Positions 5,752 through 8,336 of a stretch of 8,336 nucleotides of DNA are shown piece by piece (the first letter of the stretch is position 1; each line of letters begins with the position of its first letter). The notes beneath the pieces were generated by a model. That model was not told the origin of the DNA and searched no databases. It saw nothing but the letters and a program-made list of their open reading frames with translations. The position numbers were made by a program, and so were the translations under genes. This stretch comes from Thermoflexales bacterium (GTDB lineage Bacteria; Chloroflexota; Anaerolineae; S140-20): the NCBI GenBank assembly GCA_015484715.1, contig WFUY01000531.1:1-8336 (forward strand). The letters run 5' to 3'.

Positions 5752-6465
5752 ATGGCAACCCCAGGGGAGAAAGCGCTGGCCCTGCTGCGGGAGCCGGGAG
5801 TGCTTACCGACGAACTGCGTCGGGAGCTGATCGAGCTGCTCCTCGCGCCACCCCAGGAGCGGCGGATGAGCTACGAGGCCTTCCTGGAATGGGCCGACGA
5901 GGACACCCTGGCCGAATGGGTGGACGGCAAGGTCGTCACCTACAGCCCGGCCTCAAAGCGTCATCAGGAGATCGCCGCCTTCCTCCTCGTCTTGACACGC
6001 CTCTTCGTGGAACACCGGGACCTAGGAGTGGTGCTCAGCGCACCCTTTCAGATGAAGCTCTCCCGCTCAGGGCGGGAGCCCGACCTGATCTTCGTCGCCA
6101 AAGCCCATCTGGACCGGTTGAAGACGACCTACCTCGACGGCCCCGCCGACTTGGCCGTTGAGATCGTCTCCCCCGAAAGCGTGGGACGCGACCGAGGCGA
6201 GAAGTTCTACGAGTACGAGGAGGCCGGCATCCCCGAGTACTGGCTCATTGACCCCCTCACCGAGCGGGCCGAGTTCTACCGGTTGGACGACCGGGGCCGC
6301 TATCGCCTCGTCCCTCCCGACGCCGAAGGCGTCTACCGCTCCGCCGTCCTGCCCGGCTTCTGGCTGAAGGTCGCCTGGCTCTGGCACCCTCCGCCGGTGA
6401 TCGAAGCACTGACCGCCCTGGGCCTCCTCGGATCGGCCCCCGATTCATATCCAGAAGGAGGGTAG
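5752..6465 (+). CDS. Uma2-family (DUF820) PD-(D/E)XK nuclease-fold protein
   Basis: The product has 237 residues. The Uma2 domain begins at about residue 39 (MSYEAFLEWADEDTLAEWVDGKVV) and runs to about 205, ending in VLPGFWLKV. The nuclease-fold core is visible as Asp111 in REPDLIFV, Glu137 in DLAVEIVSP and Lys151 in RDRGEKFYEYEEAG, followed by the family hallmark IPEYWLIDP (160-168). The possible catalytic acids and lysine are thus retained. The family is abundant and multicopy in Cyanobacteria, Chloroflexota and Deinococcota, but its biological role is not settled; nuclease activity is inferred from the fold. The first ~38 residues form a helical, charged extension before the usual domain start. 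No toxin, antitoxin or defence partner is adjacent, and the gene has its own promoter. The start at 5752 rests on the GAGGAGG site and on the predicted transcript start near 5717. Confidence 0.9.
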   Translation: MATPGEKALALLREPGVLTDELRRELIELLLAPPQERRMSYEAFLEWADEDTLAEWVDGKVVTYSPASKRHQEIAAFLLVLTRLFVEHRDLGVVLSAPFQMKLSRSGREPDLIFVAKAHLDRLKTTYLDGPADLAVEIVSPESVGRDRGEKFYEYEEAGIPEYWLIDPLTERAEFYRLDDRGRYRLVPPDAEGVYRSAVLPGFWLKVAWLWHPPPVIEALTALGLLGSAPDSYPEGG

Positions 6466-6638
6466 AAGAACACCTTAACAAGCTACATAGATGAAGGGCC
6501 CCCGTCCGGGAGTTGTCGTCCTTACGAGCTGCCCGATGAGGTAGCCGGAAAAGCGACGATACCCCAACAGCACACCGTCACGGAGTGCGTCGCGGATCTG
6601 GCTGGCTTGACCAGCAGAGCCTACCAAAGGAGCCAACA
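6466..6638. other. Intergenic gap before the propeller gene
   Basis: These 173 bases separate Uma2 from the propeller gene and are less GC-rich at their left end. TTAACA (6475-6480) resembles a -35 element, but no -10 lies at the right distance. A five-base-pair hairpin, GCTGG (6601-6605) with loop CTTGA and CCAGC (6611-6615), sits ten bases before the ribosome binding site. No T-run terminator, small gene or RNA gene was recognised. Confidence 0.5.
6626..6632 (+). promoter_or_regulatory. Ribosome binding site of the propeller gene
   Basis: AAAGGAG lies six bases before the ATG at 6639. Together with the signal peptide that begins at this codon, it fixes the start of a gene that has no stop codon inside the window. 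Confidence 0.8.
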
Positions 6639-8336
6639 ATGAAACCCCATACCACGATACTTGTTGTCTGCATGCTGTCCGCGAGCCTGATAGTGGGGGC
6701 TCTCGGCAGCCCGCCGAAGGACGCAGGGGCTCAATCGGGCGGTGCGACCCAGCGTATCTCCATTGGGCTCTACGGTCAGGAGGCCAACGGGGGCAGCTCC
6801 TTCCCCGCCATCTCCGCCAACAGCCGCTTCGTCGCTTTCGCGTCCAATGCCACCAACCTCGTCCTCGGTGACAACAACGGCCGGGACGACATCTTCGTCT
6901 ACGACCGGGCGATGCGCTCCCTCAGCCGGGTCAGCGTGGCCAGCGACGGGAGTGAGGCCAACGGGCACAGCTACGCCCCCGCCATCTCCGCCGATGGCCG
7001 CTTCGTGGCCTTTGCCTCCTACGCCACCAACCTGGTGAGCGGAGACACCAACAACTGGGTGGATGTGTTCGTGCGCGACAGAGAACTCGGCAAGACCGTC
7101 CGGGTCAGTGTGGCCAGCGATGGCTCCCAGGGCCAATACGGAGGCTCCAACGACCCCGCCATCTCCGCCGACGGCCGCTTCGTGGCCTTCTGGTCCTGCG
7201 CCACAAACCTGGTCGCTTCGGATACCAACAGCGCCTGCGACATCTTTGTCCACGACCGGGATACCGATGGGAATGGCGTCTTCGACGAGTCGGGGAAGGT
7301 GAGCACCGTCCGCGTCAGCGTCGCCTCCGACGGCACCCAGGCGAACGGCGACAGCTACTACCCCGACATCTCCGCCGATGGCCGTTTCGTCGTCTTCGAG
7401 TCCGGCGCCGACAACCTGGTCACCGGAGACACCAATTCCCAGACCGACATCTTCCTCCACGACCGGGATGCCGATGAGGATGGGGTCTTCGACGAACCGG
7501 GAGGAATCAGCACCATCCGCATCAGCGTCGCCTCCGACGGGACGGAGGGCAACGGCAACAGCACGAGCGCTTCCATCTCGGCCGATGGGCGCTACGTGGC
7601 CTTCGCCTCCTCTGCCACCAACCTGGTCTCCTCCGACACCAACGGATACGCGGACATCTTTCTCCGCGACTGGAGGGGTGGAACTACCACCCGCATCTCC
7701 GTCTCCTCCAGCGGCTCGGAAGGGGACGGGTTCAGCGAGGCCCCATCCATCTCCTTCAACGGTCGGTTTATCGCCTTCGTGTCGAACGCCTACGATCTGG
7801 ACTCGACCTGCAGCTATGCCGCCCGACACGTCTTCGTCCGGGACCGGTCAACCAACCAAACCGCCTGTGTCTCTATCGCTTCCGATGGAACCGAGGCCTA
7901 CGGTGACAGTTGGAATCCCTCAGTGTCGGCCGACGGCCACTATGTCGCTTTCGGATCCGACGCCAGCAACCTGGTCTCAGGCGACACCAATAACCAGCGG
8001 GACATCTTTGTCCGCGACAGGCAGGTCCGAAGCCCCGTGGCGATGACCATCCCGACCTCCGGCGGGCTGCTGGCAGCCTCCGGCATCGTCCTGGACTTCC
8101 CGCCGAACACCTTCACCGACACGGCGGTGGTGACCTGCACAGCCCGTGCATCCGAGAACGCTCCGTCGCCGGGGAGCGACCTAACCGGCATAGACCGCTT
8201 CTTCGACATCGAGGCCGTCTATGAGGCCACGGGCCTCCCCGCCCAACCCGCCTCCGGGAAGAGCTACACCATCACCATCTCCTACAACGACGAGGAAAAA
8301 GGGCCGGCCATCGAGAGTACGTTGGCGCTCTACTAC
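6639..8336 (+). CDS. Secreted PD40/TolB-like seven-repeat beta-propeller protein, 3'-truncated
   Basis: The frame stays open from the ATG to the right edge, giving 566 residues of an unfinished protein. Residues 1-23 are a Sec signal peptide: a Lys, a hydrophobic core ILVVCMLSASLIVGALG, then a polar stretch. Cys11 lies inside the core and lacks a proper lipobox, so a lipoprotein is unlikely. Residues ~41-464 hold seven repeats built on the pattern ISADGRFVAFASxATNLVSGDTN, DIFVRDR, RVSVASDG, typical of PD40/WD40-like propellers. Residues ~465-566 start a beta-rich domain (IPTSGG, IVLDFPPNTFTDTAVVTC) resembling ZU5-like modules that often follow such propellers. Repeats 3 and 4 carry extra DxDxDG-type loops. 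No catalytic residues were recognised. The likely role is extracellular or cell-surface binding or scaffolding; the partner is unknown. It shows no evident link to the neighbouring metabolic genes. Confidence 0.88.
   Translation, partial: MKPHTTILVVCMLSASLIVGALGSPPKDAGAQSGGATQRISIGLYGQEANGGSSFPAISANSRFVAFASNATNLVLGDNNGRDDIFVYDRAMRSLSRVSVASDGSEANGHSYAPAISADGRFVAFASYATNLVSGDTNNWVDVFVRDRELGKTVRVSVASDGSQGQYGGSNDPAISADGRFVAFWSCATNLVASDTNSACDIFVHDRDTDGNGVFDESGKVSTVRVSVASDGTQANGDSYYPDISADGRFVVFESGADNLVTGDTNSQTDIFLHDRDADEDGVFDEPGGISTIRISVASDGTEGNGNSTSASISADGRYVAFASSATNLVSSDTNGYADIFLRDWRGGTTTRISVSSSGSEGDGFSEAPSISFNGRFIAFVSNAYDLDSTCSYAARHVFVRDRSTNQTACVSIASDGTEAYGDSWNPSVSADGHYVAFGSDASNLVSGDTNNQRDIFVRDRQVRSPVAMTIPTSGGLLAASGIVLDFPPNTFTDTAVVTCTARASENAPSPGSDLTGIDRFFDIEAVYEATGLPAQPASGKSYTITISYNDEEKGPAIESTLALYY
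7260..7289 (+). other. Calcium-loop-like insert in propeller repeat 3
   Basis: Residues 208-217 read DTDGNGVFDE, fitting the DxDx[DN]G pattern of EF-hand-like and thrombospondin-type-3 calcium loops, with acidic residues following. The segment is absent from repeats 1, 2, 5, 6 and 7. Calcium binding is an inference from the pattern only. Confidence 0.5.
7467..7496 (+). other. Calcium-loop-like insert in propeller repeat 4
   Basis: Residues 277-286 read DADEDGVFDE, the same kind of insert at the same position as in repeat 3, ending in an identical GVFDE. The matched pair suggests that repeats 3 and 4 arose by duplication of a unit already carrying the insert. Confidence 0.5.

Larger units (their letters stand above)
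6759..8030 (+). repeat. Seven tandem coding repeats, basic period 174 bases (58 residues)
   Basis: Approximate units are 6759-6947, 6948-7121, 7122-7331, 7332-7538, 7539-7712, 7713-7886 and 7887-8030 (the last incomplete). Units 2, 5 and 6 are exactly 58 codons; units 3 and 4 are 70 and 69 codons because of an 11-12 codon insert after DIFVHDR or DIFLHDR. The most constant core is GCCGA[TC]GG followed by codons for RFVAF. The sixth unit is the most diverged: FNGRF replaces ADGRF and the NLVSGDTN segment is rewritten with a Cys. The repeats encode propeller blades and are not a mobile or non-coding array. Confidence 0.85.

Noticed and set aside
5682..6161. Alternative + strand frame across the Uma2 promoter and gene
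   Set aside because: It begins at the -35 element of the promoter and gives an Arg/Gly/Pro-rich product; the Uma2 frame has the conserved motifs.
6475..6503. TTAACA as a -35 element for the propeller gene
   Set aside because: The sequence at the proper -10 distance is GC-rich and has no match to TATAAT.
6498..6511. CCCG/CGGG pair after Uma2 as a terminator stem
   Set aside because: The loop would be two bases and no T-run follows, so a stable hairpin terminator is not supported.
6669..6674. Cys11 of the propeller protein as a lipoprotein attachment site
   Set aside because: It is preceded by Val-Val inside the hydrophobic core, not by a small residue after the core, so it does not fit a lipobox.
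6621..7829. 402-codon minus-strand open frame opposite the propeller repeats
   Set aside because: Its apparent repeats are the antisense image of the propeller blades; it has no ribosome binding site and no signal, whereas the + frame has both.
6759..8030. Regular repeats considered as a CRISPR or other non-coding array
   Set aside because: The period is a multiple of three, the repeats diverge mainly as protein-coding variants, and all lie in one open frame with a propeller pattern.
7378..8046. Ser/Thr/Pro-rich + strand frame inside the propeller gene
   Set aside because: It is a shifted reading of the repeats; it lacks the signal peptide and conserved blade pattern.

Overview
The window is GC-rich, gene-dense bacterial DNA with every gene on the + strand. 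A Lon-like protease with a helical insertion, a class V (archaeal-type) fructose-1,6-bisphosphatase, a Uma2-family nuclease-fold protein and a secreted PD40-type beta-propeller together suggest a Chloroflexota-like or other deep-branching, possibly thermophilic bacterium. The Shine-Dalgarno sites and a sigma-70 type promoter argue for Bacteria over Archaea. The taxonomy is inferred from gene content and style, not from a marker gene.

Layout. Positions 2-2026 hold the C-terminal two thirds or more of a Lon-like ATP-dependent protease, cut by the left edge. Its last 11 bases overlap the start of prs (2016-2954, PRPP synthetase). After a 96-base gap comes a complete class V fructose-1,6-bisphosphate aldolase/phosphatase (3051-4154). 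A 160-base gap with two small inverted repeats leads to an 80-residue winged-helix protein (4315-4557). Twenty bases later a cysteine-rich radical SAM protein begins (4578-5666). A good sigma-70 promoter (5682-5710) drives a Uma2-family protein (5752-6465). From 6639 to the right edge runs a secreted seven-repeat beta-propeller protein, cut before its stop codon.

How the genes fit together. The aldolase/phosphatase makes fructose 6-phosphate from triose phosphates, the one-way gluconeogenic step. That feeds the pentose phosphates from which prs makes PRPP for nucleotides, histidine and tryptophan. Lon-prs are translationally linked, and winged-helix-radical SAM look like a transcription unit. 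The Uma2 and propeller genes look like independent units. No rRNA, tRNA, CRISPR array, insertion sequence or phage gene was seen.

I did not find a clear new multi-gene system. The least explained part is the winged-helix/radical SAM pair. The most unusual protein architecture is the propeller with calcium-loop-like inserts in only two of its seven repeats.
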